A DNA stretch of 64,000 bases. Origin: Salsipaludibacter sp963735045. Lineage in GTDB: Bacteria; Actinomycetota; Nitriliruptoria; Nitriliruptorales; Nitriliruptoraceae. The notes under the pieces are model-generated. The model saw only the letters and a list, made by a program, of their open reading frames with translations. It searched no databases and was not told the DNA's origin. Below are positions 1 to 7,972 of the stretch, in pieces (position 1 is the stretch's first letter; each line of letters starts with the position of its first letter). The stretch is from positions 1 through 64,000 of the forward strand of contig CAVTIZ010000001.1 of the NCBI GenBank assembly GCA_963735045.1, written 5' to 3'. Both the position numbers and the translations under genes were made by a program.

Positions 1-107
1 TTGGCGAACGCGGCCGAAACTGAGAGACTGGCCTGGTCGCCACGTTCCGGGGGGCCGGGAAGAGCGGGGGAGATCGCTTGGCACCACCATTCGTCAGTGG
101 TCGCGCC

Positions 108-1274
108 TCACCTCAACAACTCGCTGAGCTCGTCGTGCAGTCTGAGGTCGTTGGTCGGGATGCCATCGAGTATCTCCTGAAGTGTCAGTGCCGACTGGCG
201 GATCTGTCGGGTCTCGACGTGCGTGAGGAACAGGTGCGAGTAGTCGGTCACGGTCCTGTCCACAGTGGATTTCCAATAGTTGTCATGTTCGTTGGCGTAC
301 CACGCGGAGGGACCGAATTTCACCTGGAGGTTGGGCTTGCTCGGGCTCGTTGTTCCTGGGGCCACGGGCAGGGCGACCGTCCAGAGGTAGATGCCTGCGT
401 ACCGACCGCCGACGTCACCGACGCAGCTCTGGCCGAAGGTTGCTTCCAACTGGTGGCGCAGGACACGATCACAGAACGTCTTCAGGCGGCCTTTCACCCG
501 TTGGAGCAGCTCTCGACCCTCACCGAACCGCTCGACGGCCTGGCCTGCGATGTCGTCGGCGAACGACGTGGCCGCCAGCTCCTGTGACTGGTATCCGTAC
601 CTGCCCGCCTCGCCGATGGCACACATCGCGGTGACGAAGTCCAGCACGTCGCGGTCTTCCACTCGGCTCCTCCTGGTGACGAACTTGCGATGCATTTGCT
701 CGATGAACGACCAGGGCTCCGGATGGGTCACCTCGTACTGGCGGTCGCCGGCCAGTTCCCGGTGGAGACGCTCCACCAGCGTCGCGTAGGTGACGACCGC
801 GGCGTGTTCCCAGCCGTCGGTCTGGCCGGAACTGTCCTCGTCGCGACACAGCAGCACGACGACACCCGCTCTCTCACCGCGACGGCTGAACGCCAGGTAG
901 CGCTGATAGTTGTGGCCGTGCCCATCGGAGGTGTAGTAGTTCTCGACCACGAGCACAGCCTGGTCGCTCTCAAGGATCAGGTCGGCGATGTCCCGGTCGT
1001 CACCAAGGTCGGAGGTGTTGACCTCCTGGCGCACCACGTATGGCCCGGCAGGAACGGGGTCGGCTCCCGCGCGGGCGCGGTTGACCTCCTCGACGAAGAC
1101 CCGCTGGAACGTGGTGCCCAGTTCATGGGTGCCGTCGGGATCCAGCAGCCATCCGAAGGCGTTCGACAGTTGCTTTTCGTGCATGCCGTGGTGCATCACG
1201 TCGAACACGTTGAAGCCCGCCCGCAGCGACCTGCTCAGCAGCGGAACCAGCGCGGTGACTGGATCGCCTGTCAT
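108..1274 (-). CDS. PD-(D/E)XK nuclease-like protein with altered active site
   Basis: A 388-residue protein that looks like the PDDEXK_4 group of the PD-(D/E)XK nuclease superfamily. The N-terminal block HEKQLSNAFGWLLDPDGTH (residues about 32-50), the RDIADLI strand (94-100) and the strand AVLVVEN ending near residue 112, followed by HNYQRY, are in the family order. The expected catalytic E-x-K reads E111-N-Y113, so the lysine is missing; the protein may be inactive or use another residue. ATG start with GAGGAG just upstream. It diverges from an ATPase gene and sits on an integrative element, so a defence or element-maintenance role is plausible but is inference only. I do not recognise the C-terminal 200 residues. 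Confidence 0.7.
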   Translation of the reverse strand: MTGDPVTALVPLLSRSLRAGFNVFDVMHHGMHEKQLSNAFGWLLDPDGTHELGTTFQRVFVEEVNRARAGADPVPAGPYVVRQEVNTSDLGDDRDIADLILESDQAVLVVENYYTSDGHGHNYQRYLAFSRRGERAGVVVLLCRDEDSSGQTDGWEHAAVVTYATLVERLHRELAGDRQYEVTHPEPWSFIEQMHRKFVTRRSRVEDRDVLDFVTAMCAIGEAGRYGYQSQELAATSFADDIAGQAVERFGEGRELLQRVKGRLKTFCDRVLRHQLEATFGQSCVGDVGGRYAGIYLWTVALPVAPGTTSPSKPNLQVKFGPSAWYANEHDNYWKSTVDRTVTDYSHLFLTHVETRQIRQSALTLQEILDGIPTNDLRLHDELSELLR

Positions 1275-1588
1275 CGCGTCTCCTCACAAGGGCTCCGGTT
1301 CGGCACCAACACTAACGATCCAGCAATGCGAAGTCGGGCGGCTAGTGGGTCTCGAAGCCGGATCCCTTCTCGGCAGCGCCCGGATCGGCTGTGTCGATCC
1401 GGTAAGACTCGACACGCCCGTCCATCCACCTATGACTGCCATGAGCGAGCGCCCAAGGCCGCCGCTGTCGATGCATTCGGGAAACGCGCCGCGCGGCCCC
1501 GCCGGAGCACACAACAATCGGATCTGCGCAGGCATCGCGTGTCTACAGGCACGCGAATAGGCTAAGAGGGTCCAAGGAGCCTGCCCGC
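1275..1588. other. Divergent intergenic region with an inverted repeat
   Basis: This 314-base stretch separates the divergent nuclease-like and ATPase genes. I see no convincing gene. It holds a perfect inverted repeat at 1380-1402 (arms CCGGATCG and CGATCCGG around a 7-base centre), which could be an operator or a terminator-like hairpin. No strong -35/-10 pair was found for either gene. Confidence 0.5.
1380..1402. repeat. 8-bp perfect inverted repeat between divergent genes
   Basis: Arms 1380-1387 and 1395-1402 are exact reverse complements with 7 bases between. The position, in the region shared by two divergent promoters, suits a regulator binding site. Function is inferred only. Confidence 0.45.
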
Positions 1589-2773
1589 GTGTCGACGTTT
1601 CCTGCTGCCCCGGATGACCCGTTCGCTGCCGCGCTCGGCGCCAGGCCACCCACGTCACCCTTCCGCCCCGGCGACGGCGCGTCACCACCCCACCTCGCCG
1701 GCCGCAAACGGCTGTTGGCGACCGCCGCGGATCGGATCCGTGCCTGCCACGAACAGCGCCCGATGCCACCGCTTGGCTTTCACGGACCGTCGGGCATCGG
1801 CAAGACCGCGCTGCTGGACCAGGTCCAGGCCGAGATCATCGCCCGGGGTGGGGTGGTCGCCCGACTCAGCGGACACTCACCACAGACCGCACTGTCCACC
1901 CTGGCCGCGGCCCACGACCGGCTCACCGGAACCGACCAGTCCGCAGCCGACGTTCCGGCTGGTGACGTTGCCGCCGTGTTCGTTGCAGCCGCCCAGACCG
2001 CCGCCAACGACGACCGAGTCTTCATGGTGCTCGTGGACGACATGCACGCCGGGTCGGCCCTGACCGAGGACCTCGGTGCGGCCTACGACGCCGTGTCGGC
2101 CCGCGGCGCCGGCGCCGGGCTGATCGTGGCGGGCGTGCACGACCACGGCCGGCTCGACCGCATGCCCCACGGCATCCAGTCCCTTGAAGTGTCCTACCTC
2201 CAACCCGACGAGGCCCACGACGCGATCGCGACCCCCCTCCGACATCACGACATCGACGTCGACCCCGACCTCGTCCAGGCAGCCGCGAACCGCTCGGGCG
2301 GGCTTCCCTTGCACGTCCAGGCCTGGGGTGACGAACTCTGGCTGGCAGCCCACGACCCCAACCGACCCACCGACCTCGGGGCTCTTGCTCACCGTGTGGA
2401 CCAGCGTCTGGGCCAGTACTACTCGCTGGCATGGCGCGACCTCACCGACTCCGACCGCGCCTACGTCGCCGCGATCGCCAACGAGTTCGGCGGCCCCGTC
2501 GCCGCCGGCACCGCCGCCGAAGACGCCGGCTACAACCGCACCCAGTCCGTGTCCCCGCTCCGAGCAAAACTCCTCGACCAGGGCATCCTCCACGTCCCGG
2601 AGTTCGGACACATCGAAGTCGCCATCGCCGGCTTCGGACGCTGGCACACCCGCCACACAGGCTCCGGGCTCGCTGCTGTCGACCAGGATGTCCCGCGGAC
2701 CGCCGCCACCCACAAGCAGTACGGACTCGCCGCCGACGGTGCCGCCGAGTACGGACCGTCCAAGTCACGCTAG
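1589..2773 (+). CDS. AAA ATPase (ORC/AAA_16-like) with C-terminal winged helix
   Basis: A 394-residue P-loop ATPase. Walker A is GPSGIGKT (residues 66-73) and Walker B is VFMVLVDD (144-151). The C-terminal part (about 285-350) has the arrangement of a winged helix seen after AAA_16/ORC-type domains, ending PEFGHIEVAIAGFGRW. Start is GTG, chosen because AAGGAG lies 9 bases upstream. It diverges from the nuclease-like gene at 1274, and the two could form one nuclease-plus-ATPase unit. Such ATPases are common on actinobacterial integrative elements, but their role is mostly unknown. The last 40 residues look unstructured. Confidence 0.65.
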   Translation: MSTFPAAPDDPFAAALGARPPTSPFRPGDGASPPHLAGRKRLLATAADRIRACHEQRPMPPLGFHGPSGIGKTALLDQVQAEIIARGGVVARLSGHSPQTALSTLAAAHDRLTGTDQSAADVPAGDVAAVFVAAAQTAANDDRVFMVLVDDMHAGSALTEDLGAAYDAVSARGAGAGLIVAGVHDHGRLDRMPHGIQSLEVSYLQPDEAHDAIATPLRHHDIDVDPDLVQAAANRSGGLPLHVQAWGDELWLAAHDPNRPTDLGALAHRVDQRLGQYYSLAWRDLTDSDRAYVAAIANEFGGPVAAGTAAEDAGYNRTQSVSPLRAKLLDQGILHVPEFGHIEVAIAGFGRWHTRHTGSGLAAVDQDVPRTAATHKQYGLAADGAAEYGPSKSR

Positions 2774-2941
2774 CGGTCCGCTCGCGACGTCCTGCCAGGC
2801 CAAGGGATCGGACTGCGCTGCCTCCACCCAGGCGGAATCCGGGGCGATCTCAGGACGGTCCGTCCGGCTCGGTTGCGGGCGTCCTCTCCTAGTCTGCCGG
2901 ACGACCTCAAGCGCCACGGCGGCCAGCCAGCCAGGCGATCC

Positions 2942-2971
2942 TTGACGTGTATCTATCTATCATGCTAGATT
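2942..2971 (+). promoter_or_regulatory. Promoter of the excisionase-like gene with palindromic operator
   Basis: TTGACG (2942-2947) and TAGATT (2966-2971) are separated by 18 bases, a good sigma-70-type match inside an AT-rich island. A near-perfect palindrome, TCTATCATGCTAGA (2956-2969), overlaps the -10, and short GTATCTA repeats flank it. This is well placed for autoregulation by the small HTH protein encoded next, or as a recombination directionality site. Confidence 0.6.
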
Positions 2972-2995
2972 CTTGTATCTACCGAAGGATCCAGC

Positions 2996-3217
2996 ATGAA
3001 CCTTGAGAGGCTGCCCCCGACGATCAGTGTCGAACAGGCCGCGGACGTCCTCGGCGTGAGTCGCAGCTCTGCGTACCGAGCCGTCAAGAACGACGAGATC
3101 CCCACCTTCCGGGTCGGTCGACGCCTCCTGGTCCCAACCGCCAAGTTGTTGGCCATGCTCATGGGCGAACCTGCGATCCGCAAGACCGCCGACCAGGCCG
3201 ACGCGCTCATCTCTTAG
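2996..3217 (+). CDS. Excisionase-like helix-turn-helix protein
   Basis: A 73-residue protein of the MerR-like excisionase (HTH_17) family. The core ISVEQAADVLGVSRSSAYR is the helix-turn-helix, followed by the wing RVGRRLLVPTAKL, which is typical of Xis-type DNA-binding proteins. ATG start with GAAGGA 6 bases upstream. It lies 127 bases before the integrase in the same orientation, as expected for a recombination directionality factor that steers the integrase toward excision. A purely transcriptional role is an alternative. Confidence 0.8.
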   Translation: MNLERLPPTISVEQAADVLGVSRSSAYRAVKNDEIPTFRVGRRLLVPTAKLLAMLMGEPAIRKTADQADALIS

Positions 3218-3344
3218 CAGGTCCCTCAATCATCCAAACGGCCCGAGCAGAACGTGGCCGAGGGCCTTCCGGGCTCCTCAAAGCGGGGCCAACTGATGGA
3301 GCACTTGACCATTCCTGTCGACGACAAGCCGCGAGGAGTCGTTC

Positions 3345-4490
3345 GTGAGGGGGACCACGAGCAAGTACCAACTCGCCGACGGGTCAACCCGGTGGCGCTA
3401 CTACTTCGATGGGCCTGCCAACCCTGACGGATCCCGCAACCGACTGTCCCGGCGCGGGTTTGAAACCCGTCGCGATGCCGAACGGTCCTTGCGAGAGGCC
3501 ATGGGACTCGCCGATGCGGGCCGCCACGTCGACCCGTCCACAGTCACAGTCGGCGAGTACCTGCAGACCTGGCTCGAAGGTCAGGCGGTCAAGGCCACGA
3601 CCCTGGCGGACTACAGGCAACAGATCGAGTTGCGCTTGATCCCACACGTCGGCGGAGTGCCACTCCAGCAGCTCGATGCCTTCGCGCTCGACCGCTGCTA
3701 CCGCACCCTAGAACGTGAGGGAGGCCAGCACGGGCAACCGCTGGCCGCCAAGACCGTTCGCAAGGTCCACGCCGTCATGTCCCAAGCGCTAACCGACGCG
3801 GTGCGGCGCAACCTCGTTCCTCGCAACGTCGCGAAGGACGCCAAGCCACCCAAGCAGACGGCCAGCGAGATGGACTACTGGTCCGAGGACCAGGCAGCCC
3901 AGTTTCTGGCGCACACCGCCGACGAGCGGCTCGCTGCAATGTGGCGACTCGTGCTGGGCACGGGCATGCGGCGTGGTGAGGTCATTGGGCTGAAGTGGTC
4001 CGCCGTTGATGTCGCAGCCGGTCGGCTCGAGGTCGTTCGCCAGCGCACCATCGCGGCCGGACAAGTCATCGAACACTCCCCCAAGTCGGCTCGCGGGCGC
4101 CGAACTCTCGAACTGTCCGCCGCCGTGGCAGCCGCCTTGCGGACATGGCGATCCGCCCAGGAACTGGAGCGCACGACAGCCGGTGCAGCCTGGGTCGGTC
4201 GTAACTACGTGTTCACCTGGGAAGACGGTCGACCCCTGCACCCGCAATCCCCGACATCCTGGATCGGGTCGCTCGCCGAAGCTGCCGGCGTCCCGACCAT
4301 TCGGCTGCACGACTGCAGGCACACGTTCGCCACGATCGCGCTCCGGCGGGGCGTGCAAGCCACCATCGTCAGCCGCTATCTCGGCCACTCAGACATCGCC
4401 ACCACGTTGCGAACCTACGCACACGTGATCCCATCGGACGGGCGGCTGGCCGCGGACGCGGTCGCAGACGCCCTGGGAGGTGCCCTCTGA
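3345..4490 (+). CDS. Tyrosine-type site-specific integrase
   Basis: A 381-residue phage-type tyrosine recombinase. The N-terminal arm-type DNA-binding region (about 1-60) and the SAM-like core-binding domain (about 65-165) precede the catalytic domain. Catalytic residues can be read off: R209 (TGMRRGE), K247 (hairpin SPKSARGRR), H322 and R325 (HDCRHTF), H348 (LGHSD) and nucleophile Y358 (TYAHVI). The HDCRH box has Cys where Leu is usual, otherwise it is intact. GTG start with GAGGAG 6 bases upstream. Its stop is 88 bases from the 3' end of tRNA-Gln, the classic arrangement for integration into a tRNA gene. Confidence 0.93.
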   Translation: MRGTTSKYQLADGSTRWRYYFDGPANPDGSRNRLSRRGFETRRDAERSLREAMGLADAGRHVDPSTVTVGEYLQTWLEGQAVKATTLADYRQQIELRLIPHVGGVPLQQLDAFALDRCYRTLEREGGQHGQPLAAKTVRKVHAVMSQALTDAVRRNLVPRNVAKDAKPPKQTASEMDYWSEDQAAQFLAHTADERLAAMWRLVLGTGMRRGEVIGLKWSAVDVAAGRLEVVRQRTIAAGQVIEHSPKSARGRRTLELSAAVAAALRTWRSAQELERTTAGAAWVGRNYVFTWEDGRPLHPQSPTSWIGSLAEAAGVPTIRLHDCRHTFATIALRRGVQATIVSRYLGHSDIATTLRTYAHVIPSDGRLAADAVADALGGAL

Positions 4491-4497
4491 TGCGTTC

Positions 4498-4516
4498 GGC
4501 ACCGCAATGGCACCGC
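4498..4516. repeat. Short direct repeat between integrase and tRNA
   Basis: GGCACCGC occurs at 4498-4505 and again at 4509-4516, in the short gap between the integrase stop and the tRNA-Gln gene. Its position suits integrase arm-type binding sites, but it is too short to be sure. Confidence 0.25.
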
Positions 4517-4577
4517 GCGTCACCTCTCAAAGCGGCAAAAGGCCCCCAACAATGCAGAATCTAGCGATTTCAGGTAG

Positions 4578-4613
4578 CTGGGAGGCAGGGGATCGAACCC
4601 TGAATGCCGGCTC
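4578..4613. other. Predicted attachment-site core (3' half of tRNA-Gln)
   Basis: The integrase gene ends immediately beside the 3' end of tRNA-Gln, and elements of this type recombine at the tRNA T-arm/acceptor end. The att core is therefore expected inside these bases. No second copy of this segment occurs in 1-4577, so the other att site must lie left of the window. The exact core length cannot be seen. Confidence 0.45.
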
Positions 4614-4649
4614 CAAAGGCCGGAGTGTTGCCGATTACACCACCTCCCA
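4578..4649 (-). tRNA. tRNA-Gln (anticodon TTG)
   Basis: Read leftward, the acceptor TGGGAGG (4649-4643) pairs with CCTCCCA (4585-4579), discriminator G at 4578. The anticodon arm reads CCGGC-CTTTGGA-GCCGG, giving anticodon TTG, glutamine. The T-arm GGGTTCGATCC is present. CCA is not encoded. The gene follows ispE in the same direction and serves as the likely integration site of the element to its left. Confidence 0.93.
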
Positions 4650-4706
4650 GAGCGTCGCCGAAACGACACCGGGAGGCCGCAGGGTAGTGGCCCGGCGCCC
4701 GGGCGA

Positions 4707-5657
4707 TCAGTCCCGGTGCAGGGTCGGGCCACCGGCCGGCGACGTGGTCACCTCGACCCGGTCGAAACGTTCGCGGGCCCGACCGGCCAGGTCGTGGGCA
4801 TGGGCCCCGTCGGCGGCAAGTGCGACCACGGTCGGCCCCGACCCGGACACGATCGAGCCCAGGGCGCCGTCGACCAGGAACGCGTCGACCGCGTCGGCCA
4901 GCTCGGGCCGCAACCGGAAGGCGGCGGCCTGCAGGTCGTTGTGCAGGCTGTCGCCCAGCAGTTCCGGGTCGCCGGTGCGCACGGCCTGCAGCACCTGGTC
5001 CGGTTGCAGTTCCCAGGCGGAGGAACCACGGTCCCACTCGGCATAGACGTCCGGGGTCGCCAACGGGTCGTCGGACATGCCGATCACCCAGTGGAACTGG
5101 CCGCGGCACAGCACCTGGGCCGTGGCGGTCCCGGTCCCGGTCGCCAGGGCGGTCCCACCCTGGACGCAGAACGGGACGTCGGCGCCCAGGTCGGCGGCCA
5201 GCCGCTGCACCGACTCCCGGTCGAGGCCGGCGTCGAGCACGGCGTTGATCGCCAGCAGGGTGCCGGCGGCGTCGGCGGACCCCCCGGCCATGCCGGCCGC
5301 CACCGGGATGTCCTTGCGCAACCCCATGTCGAGATGGGGGATACCCGACCCCGCCGCGACGACCTCCAGGTCGAGGTGGTCGAGCAGGCGGTGGGCAGCA
5401 TGCACGCACAGGTTGTCGTCGTCGGGCACACCGGCGACCCCGTCGTGGGCGAACCCCACCGACACGCCCCGCAGGTCGGCGCCGCGCCGCAGCAGGTCGG
5501 GGCTGGCGGTCACGCGCACGCGGTCACGGATCCCCACCGTCTGCAGGATCGTGACCAGCTCGTGGTACCCGTCCGGACGACGACCCCTCACGGCGAGGAA
5601 GACGTTCACCTTGGCCGGGACACGCACGATCGCCGACGCACCTTGCGTTGCGACCAC
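4707..5657 (-). CDS. ispE: 4-diphosphocytidyl-2-C-methyl-D-erythritol kinase
   Basis: GHMP-family kinase of the MEP isoprenoid pathway, phosphorylating CDP-methylerythritol. The N-terminal VPAKVNVFLAV with catalytic-site Lys, the glycine-rich GHMP motif PVAAGMAGGSADA (about 118-130) and LGADVPFCV with catalytic Asp160 are all present. At 316 residues it is slightly longer than usual because the first GTG is used; a second GTG at 5627 would give a more typical N-terminus (VRVPAKVN). It is the last protein gene of the tatD-rpf-rsmA-ispE block, 42 bases after rsmA. Confidence 0.94.
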   Translation of the reverse strand: MVATQGASAIVRVPAKVNVFLAVRGRRPDGYHELVTILQTVGIRDRVRVTASPDLLRRGADLRGVSVGFAHDGVAGVPDDDNLCVHAAHRLLDHLDLEVVAAGSGIPHLDMGLRKDIPVAAGMAGGSADAAGTLLAINAVLDAGLDRESVQRLAADLGADVPFCVQGGTALATGTGTATAQVLCRGQFHWVIGMSDDPLATPDVYAEWDRGSSAWELQPDQVLQAVRTGDPELLGDSLHNDLQAAAFRLRPELADAVDAFLVDGALGSIVSGSGPTVVALAADGAHAHDLAGRARERFDRVEVTTSPAGGPTLHRD

Positions 5658-5699
5658 CGTGCCCCTGACGTCGTCCCTCGGCGCCCGAGGATAGACCGC

Positions 5700-6557
5700 T
5701 CAGGCCGGGGTCCCCGACCGTCGGACGCCAGCCGCACCCGCCTCGCCGAGCGCACGACCCAGGACGGGGAAGGACGCGGCGGGCAGGGCCTCGGCCCGCA
5801 GGCCCGGGTCGATGCCGGCCGCCTCCAACGCGGGTGCGGCCGCGTCCCCGAAGGCCCGACGCAGGTTGTTGCGGAGGGTCTTGCGTCGCTGGGCGAAGGC
5901 GGCGTCGACCACGACGCGAAGCCACGCCCGCTCGTCGGCGGCCACCGCGTCGGGGCGACGGGTCACCCGCACCATCACCGAGTCGACGTTGGGAACGGGG
6001 AAGAACACCGTCCGCGGGATCGCCAGGCCGATCTCGACGTCGGCGACCAGCGCCAGCTTGACCGACACCGCGCCGTAGGCGGCGTCGCCCACGCCGGCGG
6101 CCCACCGCTCCCCCACCTCGCGCTGGACCATGACCCAGGCGTCACGCACCACGTCGCCGGCGAAGGCCTCCAGCAGCACCGGTGTCGCCACGCTGTAGGG
6201 CAGGTTCGCCACCAGCCGGTCCGGGCGACCCGGCAGGTCGTCGAGGTCCAGGTCCAGGACGTCGGCGTGGACGATGGTGACGTCGTCGCGGTCCCCGACC
6301 ACCTCGTGGAGCACCCGGACCAGGCCGGCGTCGATCTCGACGGCGGTGACGTGGGCCACCGCGTCGGCCAGGTCCACCGTCATGGAGCCGAGCCCCGGTC
6401 CGACCTCCACGACCCGGTCGGTCGCGGCCAGGTCGGCCGCGCCGACGATGCGGGTCACCGTGTTGGGGTCGACCAGGAAGTTCTGCCCGTCGGACTTGCG
6501 TGGCGCCAACCCGTGTCGGCCCAACAGGTCACGGACGTCGGTCGGCGTGAGTGTCAC
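5700..6557 (-). CDS. rsmA: 16S rRNA dimethyladenosine transferase
   Basis: KsgA/RsmA, which dimethylates two adjacent adenosines in the 3' helix of 16S rRNA during 30S assembly. The SAM-binding motif VEVGPGLGSMT and the target-base motif VANLPYSVA are both seen, and the N-terminus DGQNFLVDPNTV is typical. The GTG start at 6557 overlaps the stop of rpf (GTGA), which fixes the start and gives 285 residues, the usual family length. The open frame continues upstream, but that part is only a reading of rpf in another frame. Confidence 0.94.
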   Translation of the reverse strand: MTLTPTDVRDLLGRHGLAPRKSDGQNFLVDPNTVTRIVGAADLAATDRVVEVGPGLGSMTVDLADAVAHVTAVEIDAGLVRVLHEVVGDRDDVTIVHADVLDLDLDDLPGRPDRLVANLPYSVATPVLLEAFAGDVVRDAWVMVQREVGERWAAGVGDAAYGAVSVKLALVADVEIGLAIPRTVFFPVPNVDSVMVRVTRRPDAVAADERAWLRVVVDAAFAQRRKTLRNNLRRAFGDAAAPALEAAGIDPGLRAEALPAASFPVLGRALGEAGAAGVRRSGTPA

Positions 6558-7972
6558 CGCAGGCCGAGCTCGGACGAGCAGTGTGGCCACGCACCCCAGC
6601 CGGCGTCGGCGCGGACCTTCTCGCCCACGGCGATCTGCTGGCTGCGGCTGGCCTGGTAGGCATAGTCGGGGTACGACGACGGCGCGTACGCGCGCCACGT
6701 GTCGGGGTGGAACTGCAGGCCACCGTCGTAGGTCGAGTTCAGGCTCCACCGGCCGCCGGACTCGCAGTCGGCCAGGCGATCCCACACCGACCCGCTGGGG
6801 GCGGCCGGCTCGGGGTCCGGCTCGGGCTCGGGTTCCGGCGCGGGAGCCGGTGCCGGCTTCGGTTCGGACGTCGGTTCGGGCTCCGGTTCCGGCTTCGAGG
6901 TCCGGGTCGCCTCGGGCTCGGGAGCCGAGGTCGGCTCGGGATCGGTCGTGGTGGTCGCGACCGGCTCGGGGTCCGGCTCCGGCTCGGGATCGGCGGTCAC
7001 CACGACCTCGGGCTCGGGTTCGGGCTCCGGTTCGGGTTCCGGGGCCGGGACGGGTGCGGTCCCGACCTCGACGACCCGATCGGTGGGCTCGACCGTCACC
7101 CGCGTGTCCACCTGCTCGCGATCGGCCTCCTCGCCGTCGACCAGCGTGATGCGCCAGGTCTCCACGGCCACGCCGTCGCGTCCCTCGCTGGTGACGACCT
7201 CGTCACCGACGATGCGCTCGTCGGTCTCGACGACCACGGTCTCGAAGGGCACGTCGACCTCGACCTCCTCGGTCGTGTCACCCCGCCGGGTCACGGTGAT
7301 GACCTGGCCGGGGCGCGTCGGCGTGTCCAGCGACGGCTTCACGGTGTCGTCGGGTCCCAGCTCGACCGCCGCGGCACGCAGTGCTGCGCCAACGGTCGTC
7401 GGCCGCACCTCCACGGCCAGTCGCTGGTCGTCGACCACGATGGCCACCCGATGGGGGGTCGTGACACGTACGACCATGCCGTCGGTGGCGATGGTGGCCG
7501 GCCCGGGTTCGACCAGGGCCTGGCCGACGTCGCCCACACCGGCCGCGACCAGCACGTCGTCGAGGACCGACGCGACGGTGCTGACCCTGGTGGCGTCCCC
7601 GTCGACGACCACCGTGAACTCCTCGGCACGCTCGATCGCCACCCGCATGCCGTCGTCGACCGGGGTCCCCAGCGCCGGACTCACGACGTCGTCGGGACCG
7701 ACCACGACGTCGGCATCGGCCAGCGCCTCGGCCACGGTGCCACCGAAGGCCGTCACGTCCGTGACGCCGCCGTCGACCACGATCTCGACCCGGTCCAGCG
7801 ACCAGGCCACCAGCACGGCGATCGCGACGGCCAGCGCCAGCAGGCCCAGGCGCACGGGCAGGCGTTCGACCAGCGCGGGCTGGTGGTCCGAGGGCGGGGC
7901 GACGTCCCACCGGACCGTGACCTCGTCGTCGACCTGGAGGTCGGCGGGCCGGGTCAGCAGGTCGACGCCCAT
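6554..7972 (-). CDS. Resuscitation-promoting factor (RpfB type)
   Basis: A secreted or membrane-anchored peptidoglycan-cleaving protein of 472 residues. After a cytoplasmic start there is one membrane segment (about 41-59), then three DUF348 repeats (about 60-225), a G5-like domain (about 235-310), a long Pro-Glu repeat linker rich in PEPEPE (about 315-395) and a C-terminal Rpf lysozyme-like domain starting VWDRLADCESGG with the catalytic Glu. Rpf proteins help dormant actinobacterial cells resume growth. ATGA overlap with tatD. The order tatD-rpfB-rsmA-ispE matches the mycobacterial arrangement. The Pro-Glu linker probably spans the cell wall. Confidence 0.92.
   Translation of the reverse strand: MGVDLLTRPADLQVDDEVTVRWDVAPPSDHQPALVERLPVRLGLLALAVAIAVLVAWSLDRVEIVVDGGVTDVTAFGGTVAEALADADVVVGPDDVVSPALGTPVDDGMRVAIERAEEFTVVVDGDATRVSTVASVLDDVLVAAGVGDVGQALVEPGPATIATDGMVVRVTTPHRVAIVVDDQRLAVEVRPTTVGAALRAAAVELGPDDTVKPSLDTPTRPGQVITVTRRGDTTEEVEVDVPFETVVVETDERIVGDEVVTSEGRDGVAVETWRITLVDGEEADREQVDTRVTVEPTDRVVEVGTAPVPAPEPEPEPEPEPEVVVTADPEPEPDPEPVATTTTDPEPTSAPEPEATRTSKPEPEPEPTSEPKPAPAPAPEPEPEPDPEPAAPSGSVWDRLADCESGGRWSLNSTYDGGLQFHPDTWRAYAPSSYPDYAYQASRSQQIAVGEKVRADAGWGAWPHCSSELGLR

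Noticed and set aside
1..107. A partial gene at the window's left edge
   Set aside because: Too short and without a recognisable protein segment in any frame.
1..4577. Second copy of the tRNA-Gln att core inside the window
   Set aside because: I found no copy of the T-arm/acceptor segment other than in the tRNA itself.
4716..6659. A 647-codon rightward frame across ispE and rsmA
   Set aside because: Composition is that of an antisense shadow, and both genes below it are certain.
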